Shown in pieces: positions 16,778 to 24,413 of a stretch of 36,020 nt of DNA. Source of the stretch: JAWLEV01 sp046538105 (GTDB taxonomy: Bacteria; Chloroflexota; Anaerolineae; UBA1429). Position 1 is the first letter of the stretch. Each line of letters opens with the position of its first letter. The stretch lies in NCBI GenBank assembly GCA_046538105.1, contig JBKHJO010000027.1:1-36020 (forward strand). The letters run 5' to 3'. Both the position numbers and the translations under genes were made by a program. The notes under the pieces were generated by a model. The model ran no database searches. It worked only from the letters and a program-made list of their open reading frames with translations, and was not told the origin of the DNA.

Positions 16778-17607
16778 CCGAAATGAGTTATCCAGAACCA
16801 GTATCGAAGCTGCTGACCATGGGCGAACCTGGGATATGCGAATGGCCCGACTATTTGGCTCTCGGCCTGGGCCCCGAACACATCCCCGACCTGATCCGCA
16901 TGGTCCTGGATGAGGCTGCCCTGGACGACCCTGCAACCTGGGCGCCGATCCATGCCTGGCGCGCCCTGGGACAGCTGCGGGCAGAGGAGGCCATCGAACC
17001 CCTCATCCAACTCTTTCAGGATATCGATGACTTTGACGACGACTGGGTAATGGAGGAGATGCCCTCCGTGTTCGCCCTGATCGGGCCGGCGGCCATACCT
17101 GCTCTGGCAGACTATGTGCTCGACACATCCCATGGCACCTGGGCGCGGGTTGCTGCCGCTCGCAGCCTGAAAGAGATCGGGACAGACCACCCCAGTGTAC
17201 GTTCAGAGTGTATCAGTGTCCTCACGGCGGCCCTGGAGCGTTTCGAGGCGCTCGAGCCAGAGGCGAACGGGTTCCTCGTCCTCTATCTCGTAGACCTGGA
17301 GGCAGTCGAAGCGGCCCCCCTTATGGAGCGGGCCTTTGAAGCCGGCCGCGTGGACCCCATGGTGATGGGCGACTGGGAGGACGTGCAGATCGAGCTGGGC
17401 CTGCTGGAAGAGCGCACCACGTCAAGACCTTCTATTTTTGGGGGCCCTGCGGGGGAATTCGAGGGCTTGGTAGATGCTCCAAGTCAGGAATCCGAGGCGC
17501 GACGCCGGCTTCGGACGATCGGGCGCAACGAGCCCTGCTGGTGCGGCAGCGGCAAAAAGTACAAGCACTGTCACCTTCGCGAGGATCAGCAGAAGGCGTG
17601 GGGATAG
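16774..17607 (+). CDS. HEAT-repeat-like protein with C-terminal SEC-C zinc motif
   Basis: A 277-residue soluble protein. Residues 30-185 contain degenerate helical repeats of HEAT/PBS-lyase type (IHAWRALGQLRAEEAIEPL, WARVAAARSLKEIGTDHPSV). The C-terminus carries the SEC-C motif GRNEPCWCGSGKKYKHCH at about 251-268, the zinc-binding tail known from SecA and many stand-alone proteins. Related proteins have no settled function; roles in chaperone or SecB/ribosome contact are suggested only for the motif. It overlaps the preceding zinc-ribbon gene by four bases. A degenerate copy of a palindromic repeat lies about 65 bases after its stop. Confidence 0.8.
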   Translation: MTEMSYPEPVSKLLTMGEPGICEWPDYLALGLGPEHIPDLIRMVLDEAALDDPATWAPIHAWRALGQLRAEEAIEPLIQLFQDIDDFDDDWVMEEMPSVFALIGPAAIPALADYVLDTSHGTWARVAAARSLKEIGTDHPSVRSECISVLTAALERFEALEPEANGFLVLYLVDLEAVEAAPLMERAFEAGRVDPMVMGDWEDVQIELGLLEERTTSRPSIFGGPAGEFEGLVDAPSQESEARRRLRTIGRNEPCWCGSGKKYKHCHLREDQQKAWG

Positions 17608-17670
17608 GACAATTTCGTTCGCCAGATCGTTCACCCTCCCCCCTCTTTGGGCCGGGGATGAAACACACGA

Positions 17671-17710
17671 TGTTAACCGATGTCCCGGTGGCACGTCTCT
17701 ACGAAAATCC
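17671..17710. repeat. Degenerate copy of the 31-bp palindromic repeat
   Basis: Shares GTCCCGGTGGCACGTCTCTAC followed by GAAAATCC-type flank (with mismatches) with the better copies at 18483 and 19843; the left arm has decayed. Downstream of the SEC-C gene. Confidence 0.5.
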
Positions 17711-17722
17711 TCTGGGCACAAC

Positions 17723-17750
17723 TTGACGAACGTTATCCATAAAGCATAAT
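17723..17750 (+). promoter_or_regulatory. Sigma-70-type promoter of the 17.8 kb toxin-antitoxin module
   Basis: TTGACG (17723-17728) and CATAAT (17745-17750) with a 16-bp spacer, about 50 bases before the antitoxin ATG. Confidence 0.6.
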
Positions 17751-17802
17751 CTATGCTGAAAGTGGGCGAAGAAAGAAGAACAAGCAGTGGGGTGATGACG
17801 CC

Positions 17803-18042
17803 ATGACTATTGAAATAGAACTGAACGAACGGGCGCTGGCACGTCTGAAAAAGATGGCGGAAGAGAAAGATGTAAGCATCAAAAAGGCGCTCCAGGACAT
17901 AATAGAACATGTCCTGGAAGCCCAAGTCCCCGACGATCCCATCCTAGGTATGTTTGCGCAGGAGCCCGAACTGATGGATGATGCGGTGGCAGACGCGATG
18001 AAAGCGCGCGGGCGCGACCCCTTTAGGCAGTGTAATGGATAG
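17803..18042 (+). CDS. VapB-type antitoxin
   Basis: A 79-residue protein opening MTIEIELNERALARLKKMAE, a strand-helix-helix pattern as in ribbon-helix-helix antitoxins. An acidic tail follows (ILGMFAQEPELMDDAVADAM), a common toxin-wrapping segment that ends in an extended stretch. GGGGTGATG precedes the ATG. It overlaps the toxin start by eight bases, so the two are translationally coupled. It should neutralise the downstream PIN RNase and repress the shared promoter at 17723. Confidence 0.8.
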   Translation: MTIEIELNERALARLKKMAEEKDVSIKKALQDIIEHVLEAQVPDDPILGMFAQEPELMDDAVADAMKARGRDPFRQCNG

Positions 18043-18451
18043 AAGCCTCCTTGATACCGACATCTTCTCAGAGGTACTCAAGGGGATCGATCACCAAGTG
18101 GTCACACAGGCGAGGCTTTACCGCGCTACCTTCGGTCGTTATACCATCTCGGTCATCACCGTCATGGAGATCGTTAAGGGATTGTACAAGATACGACGCC
18201 AGGAACGACTGAACCAGTTCCTGGATGGCCTGACCAGTGTGAATGTACTTGCGTTGGAGGTGCAAGCCGCCGAGATGGCAGGGCGGATTTATGCTGACCT
18301 AGAGCGCGTGGGGCAACCTATCGGTCGCGCTGATCCCATGGTAGCTGCCATCGCTCTCCATCACGATCTCACATTGATTACTGGCAATCAAAGACATTAT
18401 CAGCGTATTCAATCTGCGGGGTATAATCTCAGGTTGGACAACTGGCGCTGA
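18035..18451 (+). CDS. VapC-type PIN-domain ribonuclease toxin (intact)
   Basis: A 138-residue PIN RNase. All catalytic acids are in place: D7 in SLLDTDIFSEVL, E45 in ITVMEIVKGL and D100 in GRADPMVAAIALHHDLTLITGN, with the closing strand NLRLDNWR. Family members cut tRNA or rRNA when freed from VapB; which RNA cannot be told from sequence. It starts inside the antitoxin gene with an eight-base overlap. A palindromic repeat lies about 30 bases after the stop. This is the only fully intact vapBC of the 15-18 kb accessory region. Confidence 0.88.
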   Translation: MDRSLLDTDIFSEVLKGIDHQVVTQARLYRATFGRYTISVITVMEIVKGLYKIRRQERLNQFLDGLTSVNVLALEVQAAEMAGRIYADLERVGQPIGRADPMVAAIALHHDLTLITGNQRHYQRIQSAGYNLRLDNWR

Positions 18452-18482
18452 ATTGTTATCCGTCGATTGATACCAGTTATTT

Positions 18483-18513
18483 TGTAGAGACGTCCCGGCG
18501 GGACATCTCTACA
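18483..18513. repeat. 31-bp palindromic repeat, copy 2
   Basis: Near-perfect hairpin: TGTAGAGA-C-GTCCC (18483-18496) pairs with GGGAC-A-TCTCTACA (18500-18513) with one C/A mismatch and a GGC loop. Same family as 19843-19871 and 17671-17710. It lies between vapC and the convergent ElyC-like gene. Confidence 0.75.
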
Positions 18514-18533
18514 GGAAATCCACGGATATTTCC

Positions 18534-19199
18534 TCAAAAGATGGGCTCCTTCTGCCCCAATATGGGCGTGGGGCGGGCGATCTTGACCTCCCACCAGGCC
18601 AGGGTGGTGGCCAGCAACTCTCGCCACCAGTAGCCCTCGATATGCACGTAATGCCGCCGGTCCGCCGCCACGCCCACGGCATCGATGCCCAGGTTGCGGG
18701 CCGTGAACAGGGCGCGGTCCAGATGGTAGGCCTGGGTGACCAGGGCGGCCTCGCTCACGCCAAAGATGTGTCGTGCGCGGTAGCAACTATCATAGGTACG
18801 GCGCCCGGCATAGTCCAGCACGATATCCTCCGCGGGCACCCCGAGGGACAGGGCATAGTCGCGCATACGGGCGGGCTCGTTATAGTCGGCGCGTCGGTTG
18901 TCCCCCGTCATCAGCAGTTTTTGCACCCTGCCCGCTGTGTACAGGTCCACCCCCGTGCGCACCCGATCGGCCAGTATGGGACTCAAGGTACCGTCGGGCC
19001 ACACCCCGGCTCCAAAGACGATGGCCACGTCGCGATCGGGGACGTCCTTCGCCGTATAGACATGCTCCTTGTAGCGGTGATCCGTCCACCAGCGCAGGAA
19101 CACGGGCACAGCGACCAAAAGGGCGCACGCCGCCGCCCCGTAACATAGCAGCCGCCACCGGATGCCACCGCATTGCGCATGCTGGGAGTAATTTGCCAT
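18534..19199 (-). CDS. ElyC/SanA/YdcF family protein (DUF218)
   Basis: A 221-residue protein with one N-terminal membrane segment (about residues 17-37) and an extracytoplasmic DUF218 domain. Family marks are DVAIVFGAGVWPDGTLSPILADRVRTGVDLYTAG, KLLMTGDNRR, NEPARMRDYALSLGVPAEDIVLDYAGRRTYDSCYRA and VTQAYHLDRALFTARNLGID. SanA and ElyC relatives affect envelope barrier and peptidoglycan metabolism in enterobacteria; the reaction is unknown. The start has only a weak GGTGTGAG upstream but begins at the natural signal-anchor. It converges on vapC and diverges from the MaoC gene. Confidence 0.85.
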   Translation of the reverse strand: MANYSQHAQCGGIRWRLLCYGAAACALLVAVPVFLRWWTDHRYKEHVYTAKDVPDRDVAIVFGAGVWPDGTLSPILADRVRTGVDLYTAGRVQKLLMTGDNRRADYNEPARMRDYALSLGVPAEDIVLDYAGRRTYDSCYRARHIFGVSEAALVTQAYHLDRALFTARNLGIDAVGVAADRRHYVHIEGYWWRELLATTLAWWEVKIARPTPILGQKEPIF

Positions 19200-19396
19200 C
19201 GCTCACACCTTGTCTATCTTACCGACCAAGAGCGCGTCGCTCTTTGGAAGCGCACCGCTTCCGACGCTATACTACCCACATTATAAGTGCGTTATCGCCG
19301 TAGCAAAAAAGGCGGCTGCATCGCATCCTCCCGCGTTGTGGCGTGTTCTGGTACAATGAGGTAGTAGCAGACTATTGAGAAAGGGTTCCCCACATC

Positions 19397-19846
19397 ATGG
19401 CAACCAACGGCCTATATTTCAGCGAGTTCAGCGTGGGGCAGGAGATAGAGACCCCCGCGCGCACCATGACGGAAAGCGACATCGTACAGTTCGCCGGCCT
19501 CTCTGGCGACTATAATCCCCTACACACCGACGCCGAGTTCGCCCAGGAGACGCCCTATGGCGAGCGCATCGCCCACGGCCTACTGGGCCTCTCCATGGCC
19601 TCGGGGCTGGCGGCCCGGGCCGGATTCATCGAGGGCACGGCCCAGGCCTTTATCGGCGTGGACTGGAAATTCAAGGCCCCCATCCACATCGGCGACACCA
19701 TCCGCCTGCAGGTGACGGTAAAGCGCACGCGCGCCGTGCCCAGCATGGGCGGGGGCATGGTGGTCTTTGCCCTGGCGGTGCTGAACCAGGAGGACGATAC
19801 CGTGCAGGAGGGGGAGTGGACTTTGCTGATCAAGGAGAAGGAGTAG
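19397..19846 (+). CDS. MaoC-like (R)-specific enoyl hydratase
   Basis: Hot-dog-fold protein of 149 residues. The hydratase motif at residues 38-43 (DYNPLH, D38 and H43) is followed by FAQETPYGERIAHGLLGLSM, as in PhaJ and MaoC-type hydratases that hydrate 2-enoyl-CoA to (R)-3-hydroxyacyl-CoA. The C-terminal half carries the WKFKAPIHIGDTIRL strand region. Length is normal for single-domain members. Substrate chain length is unknown. The stop codon TAG lies inside the left arm of a 13-bp palindrome, which may affect the mRNA 3' end. No fatty-acid operon is beside it. Confidence 0.88.
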   Translation: MATNGLYFSEFSVGQEIETPARTMTESDIVQFAGLSGDYNPLHTDAEFAQETPYGERIAHGLLGLSMASGLAARAGFIEGTAQAFIGVDWKFKAPIHIGDTIRLQVTVKRTRAVPSMGGGMVVFALAVLNQEDDTVQEGEWTLLIKEKE

Positions 19847-19871
19847 AGACGTCCCGCCGGGACGTCTCTAC
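19843..19871. repeat. 31-bp palindromic repeat family, copy 3 (perfect hairpin)
   Basis: Arms 19843-19855 and 19859-19871 are fully complementary (13 bp, loop GCC). The hairpin overlaps the stop codon of the MaoC gene. The flank resembles that of copies 1 and 2. Confidence 0.8.
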
Positions 19872-19905
19872 AGAAAACACCGTATCCAATCCCCAATGCG
19901 CCCCC

Positions 19906-19934
19906 TTTGAGCCCGCACCAGATCATCGTATAAT
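19906..19934 (+). promoter_or_regulatory. Probable promoter of the ferredoxin-AOR operon
   Basis: TATAAT at 19929-19934 with a weak TTTGAG at 19906-19911 (17-bp spacer), about 35 bases before the ferredoxin ATG. Confidence 0.45.
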
Positions 19935-19968
19935 TGCCCCACGGACCCTGATGGAAGGAGCGAGCCCT

Positions 19969-20400
19969 ATGCACACCACACCCATCCGCGTCGATCGCAG
20001 CCGCTGTCGCGAATGTCAGGCCTGTACGTTGGCCTGTTCCCTCTATCACGAGGGGGACTGCGGGCCGGCCCTGGCGCGCCTGCAGGTCACCAAGGAGATG
20101 GGGCCCTACACCTTTGATATCCGCATCTGCCGCCACTGCGACGATCCCCCCTGCCTGGCGGCCTGCCCCACGGGGGCCATGTCCCTGGACGCGCGGGGCG
20201 TGGTGGTGATGGACGAGGCGGCGTGCACGGCCTGCGGCGCCTGCGCTGAGGCCTGCCCCTATGATGCCATCTTCTACCATGCCCCAGGGAATCGCTACCT
20301 AAAGTGCGACCTCTGCGCGGGCCGGGAGGCGGGGCCCCTCTGCGCCCAGATCTGCCCCGTGGGCGCCCTGACATTCGTGTGCGCGGAAGAGGAGGTATAA
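19969..20400 (+). CDS. Four-cluster [4Fe-4S] ferredoxin, electron partner of the adjacent AOR
   Basis: A 143-residue iron-sulfur protein of the HycB/DmsB/YdhY electron-transfer type. Sixteen cysteines fall into four sets: C13-C16-C19-C23, C54-C57-C62-C66, C86-C89-C92-C96 and C113-C116-C125-C129, enough for four [4Fe-4S] clusters. No Tat or Sec signal is seen, so it should be cytoplasmic. The start at 19969 has AAGGAG 10 bases upstream; the frame is open further upstream but those residues are not family-like. The AOR gene starts one base after its stop, an arrangement recalling E. coli ydhY-ydhV. It would carry electrons between the oxidoreductase and a ferredoxin or quinone pool. Confidence 0.88.
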   Translation: MHTTPIRVDRSRCRECQACTLACSLYHEGDCGPALARLQVTKEMGPYTFDIRICRHCDDPPCLAACPTGAMSLDARGVVVMDEAACTACGACAEACPYDAIFYHAPGNRYLKCDLCAGREAGPLCAQICPVGALTFVCAEEEV

Positions 20401-20401
20401 G

Positions 20402-22363
20402 ATGGCAGGCGGCTGGATGGGCACGATACTGGACGTGGATCTGAGCAGCGGGCGCATGGAGCGACGTGATACGCTGGCCTATGCTCACGACTATCTCGGG
20501 GGGCGGGGCATGGCCGCGCGCATGGCCTGGGAGGAGATCCCGCCGGACATCGACGCTTATGACGCCGAGAACCGCGTCATCGTGGCCACGGGCCCCCTGA
20601 CGGGCACCCTCGCCCCCACGGCGGGGCGCACGGTGATGACGGCCGTCTCCCCCCGCACCTACCCCCGCCCCTGGTACACCCACTCCACCCTGGGGGGCTG
20701 GTTCGGCGCCGAACTAAAGTACGCGGGCTACGACGCCCTGGTCATCCACGGCGCGTCCGACAGACCCGTCTATCTGGAGATAGAAGACGGCAATGTCCGC
20801 CTGGTAGAGGCGGACGATCTCTGGGGCCGGGACGCCCGGGAGACCCAACTCGAACTGCGGGAACGCCTGGACGATGGGGCCCAGGTGCTGGCCATCGGGC
20901 CGGCGGGGGAGAATGGCGTGCGCCTGGCCACCGTGCAGCACGCCGAGGAGAACGCGGCGGGGAGCAGCGGCTTTGGCGCCGTGTGGGGCAGCAAGAACCT
21001 CAAGGCCATCGCCGTGCGGGGGACGGGCGCCGTGCCCGTGGCCAGGCCCGATGGCCTATTAAAAGAGGTCATGGAAGCGGGCACTTTTCACCTGGCTCCC
21101 AGCCCCGCCGCCCTGCGGGAGGAGGGCGAGGAGGACGCGTCTCAACTGAGGCCCATCTGCAGCCAGGCCTGCACCTTTGACTGCCGGGTGGTCACCCACT
21201 ATGGCCGGGGGGACGATGGGCGGCGCATGCCCGGGTTCTGCGTCGGGGGCCTCTATCTGAGCGGGGGCTGGCGCCTGGGCGGTTATGAGGACGCCGACGT
21301 ACACCTGCCGCCGGGGACGCCCTTTGGCAGGGAACAGGAGCACCTTTTCCACGAGGACTGCAACCGCCTGGGGCTCGACCTCTGCTTCCGCCTGGTGGTG
21401 CAGAACTGGCTCATCCGCTGCCGGCAGTTGGGCGTGGAGGAGATCCGCGGATACCCAATCGCCCCCGAGGACGGGGAGTGGTTCCGTCGCTTTACGCGGG
21501 AGATGGCCCACCGGGAGGGGCTGGGGGCCCTCTTTGCCGACGGCCTGCGACGGGCCATGGATACGTTAGCGGATGAACTACCGGAGGAGCTGATCGACCT
21601 AGGGCGAGAGTTGACCTTCGATTTCGGCTTCATCGCCCATCGGGAGGGGCGTTTCAGGGATCGGGAGCCCCTGCCCTTTTGGGTCATCTCGGCCATGATG
21701 CACGCCAGCGAGAGCCGCGACCCCACCATCGGCACCCATCAGAGCGTGCTGATCCAGGCCAATTTTCTCTGCGACGACCGGGAGGTGGCGCGGCGCCAGT
21801 TCAGCAAGGTATCCAGGGAAGTGTGGGGATACGAGGAGGCCCTGGAGCCCACCTTTGACCACAAGGCTCCCGTGGCCATGTGGAGCCAGGATCAGCACAT
21901 GCTCATAGATTCCCTGCCCATGTGCGATTTCGCCTTCCCCCAGATCATACGGCCCATGGAGAGCCGCCGGGAATGGCGCGAGGCCGAGGACGTGGTGGGA
22001 GATCTGGATCTCGACCGCCGCCTGCTGGCCGCCGTCACGGGTGTGGAAAGAACGCGGGGGGAACTGGAGCGCATGGCCGAGCGGGCCTTTACCCTGGAGC
22101 GCCTGATGCTGGCCCGGGCCGGGCGGGGACGGCGCATGGAAGAGGCCCTGGCGCCCCATTTCGCCCTACCCTGCCGCAGCGACGGCACGTGGATCGACGC
22201 GGCGGGATTCTCGCGTCTGCTGGACGAATACTATGCCGCGCGAGGCTGGGACGCGGCCTATGGCTGGCCCACGCCAGATAAACTGCGTGAACTGGGGTTG
22301 GAGGAGGCCATTCCCGAGTTGCAGGAGAGCAAGCGGCGCTTTCCAGATGTAAAAAGACCCTAA
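20402..22363 (+). CDS. Aldehyde:ferredoxin oxidoreductase family protein, variant cluster motif
   Basis: Tungsto/molybdo-bispterin enzyme of the AOR family, 653 residues. The N-terminal beta domain is typical (MGTILDVDLSSGRMERRD, YLGGRGMAARM, TGPLTGTLAPTAGRTVMTAVSP, AELKYAGYDALVIHG, GPAGENGVRLATV, GFGAVWGSKNLKAIAVRG). The [4Fe-4S] ligands are spaced C253-x3-C257-x3-C261, with a fourth at C508 (LPMCDF). Classical AORs use C-x2-C-x3-C. That, the ferredoxin partner and shared order place it nearer the YdhV-like branch, whose substrates are unknown. The end of the frame overlaps the first palindrome of the pair before the next AOR gene. Confidence 0.85.
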   Translation: MAGGWMGTILDVDLSSGRMERRDTLAYAHDYLGGRGMAARMAWEEIPPDIDAYDAENRVIVATGPLTGTLAPTAGRTVMTAVSPRTYPRPWYTHSTLGGWFGAELKYAGYDALVIHGASDRPVYLEIEDGNVRLVEADDLWGRDARETQLELRERLDDGAQVLAIGPAGENGVRLATVQHAEENAAGSSGFGAVWGSKNLKAIAVRGTGAVPVARPDGLLKEVMEAGTFHLAPSPAALREEGEEDASQLRPICSQACTFDCRVVTHYGRGDDGRRMPGFCVGGLYLSGGWRLGGYEDADVHLPPGTPFGREQEHLFHEDCNRLGLDLCFRLVVQNWLIRCRQLGVEEIRGYPIAPEDGEWFRRFTREMAHREGLGALFADGLRRAMDTLADELPEELIDLGRELTFDFGFIAHREGRFRDREPLPFWVISAMMHASESRDPTIGTHQSVLIQANFLCDDREVARRQFSKVSREVWGYEEALEPTFDHKAPVAMWSQDQHMLIDSLPMCDFAFPQIIRPMESRREWREAEDVVGDLDLDRRLLAAVTGVERTRGELERMAERAFTLERLMLARAGRGRRMEEALAPHFALPCRSDGTWIDAAGFSRLLDEYYAARGWDAAYGWPTPDKLRELGLEEAIPELQESKRRFPDVKRP

Positions 22364-22455
22364 AGGTTTGCAAAAAGGACGTTTCAGGTGCTTTTGATTG
22401 TCTCAATGTAATGTACGACAAACGAGTATAGATCGCCTGTAAACTTTTAGGGTTT
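22355..22455. promoter_or_regulatory. Paired palindromes upstream of the second AOR gene
   Basis: AGACCCTAAAGGTTT at 22355-22369 and the inverted, more degenerate AAACTTTTAGGGTTT at 22441-22455 lie 86 bp apart centre to centre. They match the pair before araB (5993-6091) in motif, orientation and spacing, though the DNA between them is unrelated. The right site ends about 50 bases before the AOR start. Confidence 0.5.
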
Positions 22456-22503
22456 TTCGCGTATCAACCAATTTTCCACACACACGATTCGAGGAGGTTA
22501 GCC

Positions 22504-24402
22504 ATGGCCACATCGTTTCACAACAAGATACTGCGCGTAAATCTCACCGAGGGAACCATCAAAGTAGAAGAACCAGGCCAGGTGTACCTGCGCCGTTATA
22601 TGGGGGGCTGGAACATCATCGCCGACGTGCTCCTCAAAGAGGTGTCGGTGGGCGCCGACCCCCTGGGGCCGGAGAACAAGCTCATCTTTGCCCCCGGCAT
22701 CGTCACCGGCCTGCCCATCTCGGGGGCCTCGCGCAACGCCGTGGGGGCCAAGTCGCCCCTGACGGGGGGCTTTGGGGCGGGGGAGTGCGGCGGCAACTGG
22801 GGGGCCCAGTTCAAGCGCGCCGGATTCGACGCCCTCATCGTCGAGGGACAGTCGGAGACGCCCGTCTACCTGTGGATCAAGGACGGGGAGGTGGAGATCC
22901 GCGACGCCAGCCACCTCTGGGGCAGCAAGGTCAAAGAGACGCAGAATGTCATACGCGACGAGCGGGGCGAGGATCGCCTGGAGGTGGCGGCCATCGGGCC
23001 GGGCGGGGAGAACATGGTCCGTTACGCCTGTATCATGAGCGGCCTCAAGGACGCCGTGGGGCGCACGGGCATGGGAGCTGTGATGGGCTCCAAGAAACTC
23101 AAGGCCGTGGCCTCTTTGGGAACGGAAAACCTGGGCGCCGTGGATCCCGACGCCATCCGCGACCTGGCGAGAGAGATGGCCCAGGCCATCGCCGCCGGCG
23201 AAAAGGCTGCTTCGCTGCATGAATACGGGACCGGCGTGAACATCCTCGGGGGCATGTACAGCGGTAACCTGCCCATCCACAACTTTCGCGACGGCGAACT
23301 GGAGGGCGCCGGCAACCTGAGCGCGGACAAATTCATGGAAGAGATCGGCACGGGGATGGAGGGCTGCTGGGCCTGCGCCGTGCGCTGCAAAAAGATGGTC
23401 AACGCCGGGGAACCCTATGACCTGGATCCCGACTATGGCGGTCCCGAGTACGAGTCCCTGGGCGCCCTGGGGTCCACCTGCGGCGTCACCGACGTGGTGG
23501 CCGTCTCCAAGGCCACGGAGCTGTGCAATGCCAACGCACTGGACAGCATCGCCACCGGCGTGAGCATCGCCTTTGGCATGGAGTGCTTTGAGGAGGGCCT
23601 GCTGACAGAGGAGGATACGGGAGGGCTCGATCTACGGTTCGGCAACGCCGAGGCCCTGGTGCAGATGGTGGAGATGATCGCCCATCGGGAGGGCATAGGC
23701 GACCTGCTGGCCGAGGGCACCAAGCGTGCGGCCGAGAAGATCGGCGGCGAGGCCCGGCTGCTGGCCATGAACGTCAAGGGACAGGAATACCCCATGCACG
23801 AACCACGCCTCAAGCGGGGCATAGCCATCGGCTATGCCGTCTCCCCCACAGGGGCCGATCACAACCACTCTTTCCACGACACGGGCATGACCAGCTGGAA
23901 CGACGACGGCTTTCAGCCGGACGATCTGGTGCGCCCCATGGGCATCCTGGAGCCCATGGGACTGGAGAGCCTGGGACCGGAAAAGGTGCGCGCCTTTATG
24001 TATAACACGGTGAACAAGATATCGCGCAACTGCCTGACCGTGTGTGCCTTTGTGCCCTGGAGCGACGCGCAGCGCATGCGCATGCTCAACGCCGCCACGG
24101 GCTGGGACGTGAGTTCCTACGAGTACTACAAACTGGGCGAGCGGGCCCTGGCCCTGGCGCGGGTCTTTAACATCCGTGAGGGTTTTGGCCCCCGAGACGA
24201 CAAGCTGGCCCCACGTTCCTCGCAGCCTACTACCGATGGGGCCCTCTCGGAGGGAGGCATCGATTCCGAGGAACTGGACGAGGCGGTGCACACCTACTAT
24301 GAGATGATGGGGTGGGATCGGGAGACGGGGGTTCCCACGCAGGGCAAGCTGGAGGAACTGGACATCGGCTGGGCGGCGGAATACCTGCCCTGGAACACAT
24401 AG
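22504..24402 (+). CDS. Aldehyde:ferredoxin oxidoreductase
   Basis: Tungsten/molybdenum bispterin enzyme that oxidises aldehydes to acids with reduction of ferredoxin, or the reverse; 632 residues. N-terminal pterin domain: KILRVNLTEGTIKVEE, YMGGWNIIADVLLKE, APGIVTGLPISGASRNAVGAKSP, GGNWGAQFKRAGFDALIVEG and GPGGENMVRYACIMSG. Cluster ligands C288-x2-C291-x3-C295 (GCWACAVRC) have classical spacing, with a fourth in RNCLTVC. GAGGAGG precedes the ATG by seven bases. It is followed 11 bases later by a methyltransferase. The paired palindromes upstream suggest sugar-linked control. Substrate is unknown; with ApnO/ApnL-like genes nearby, a sugar-derived aldehyde is an inference only. Confidence 0.9.
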   Translation: MATSFHNKILRVNLTEGTIKVEEPGQVYLRRYMGGWNIIADVLLKEVSVGADPLGPENKLIFAPGIVTGLPISGASRNAVGAKSPLTGGFGAGECGGNWGAQFKRAGFDALIVEGQSETPVYLWIKDGEVEIRDASHLWGSKVKETQNVIRDERGEDRLEVAAIGPGGENMVRYACIMSGLKDAVGRTGMGAVMGSKKLKAVASLGTENLGAVDPDAIRDLAREMAQAIAAGEKAASLHEYGTGVNILGGMYSGNLPIHNFRDGELEGAGNLSADKFMEEIGTGMEGCWACAVRCKKMVNAGEPYDLDPDYGGPEYESLGALGSTCGVTDVVAVSKATELCNANALDSIATGVSIAFGMECFEEGLLTEEDTGGLDLRFGNAEALVQMVEMIAHREGIGDLLAEGTKRAAEKIGGEARLLAMNVKGQEYPMHEPRLKRGIAIGYAVSPTGADHNHSFHDTGMTSWNDDGFQPDDLVRPMGILEPMGLESLGPEKVRAFMYNTVNKISRNCLTVCAFVPWSDAQRMRMLNAATGWDVSSYEYYKLGERALALARVFNIREGFGPRDDKLAPRSSQPTTDGALSEGGIDSEELDEAVHTYYEMMGWDRETGVPTQGKLEELDIGWAAEYLPWNT

Positions 24403-24413
24403 CGGAAAAGGGA

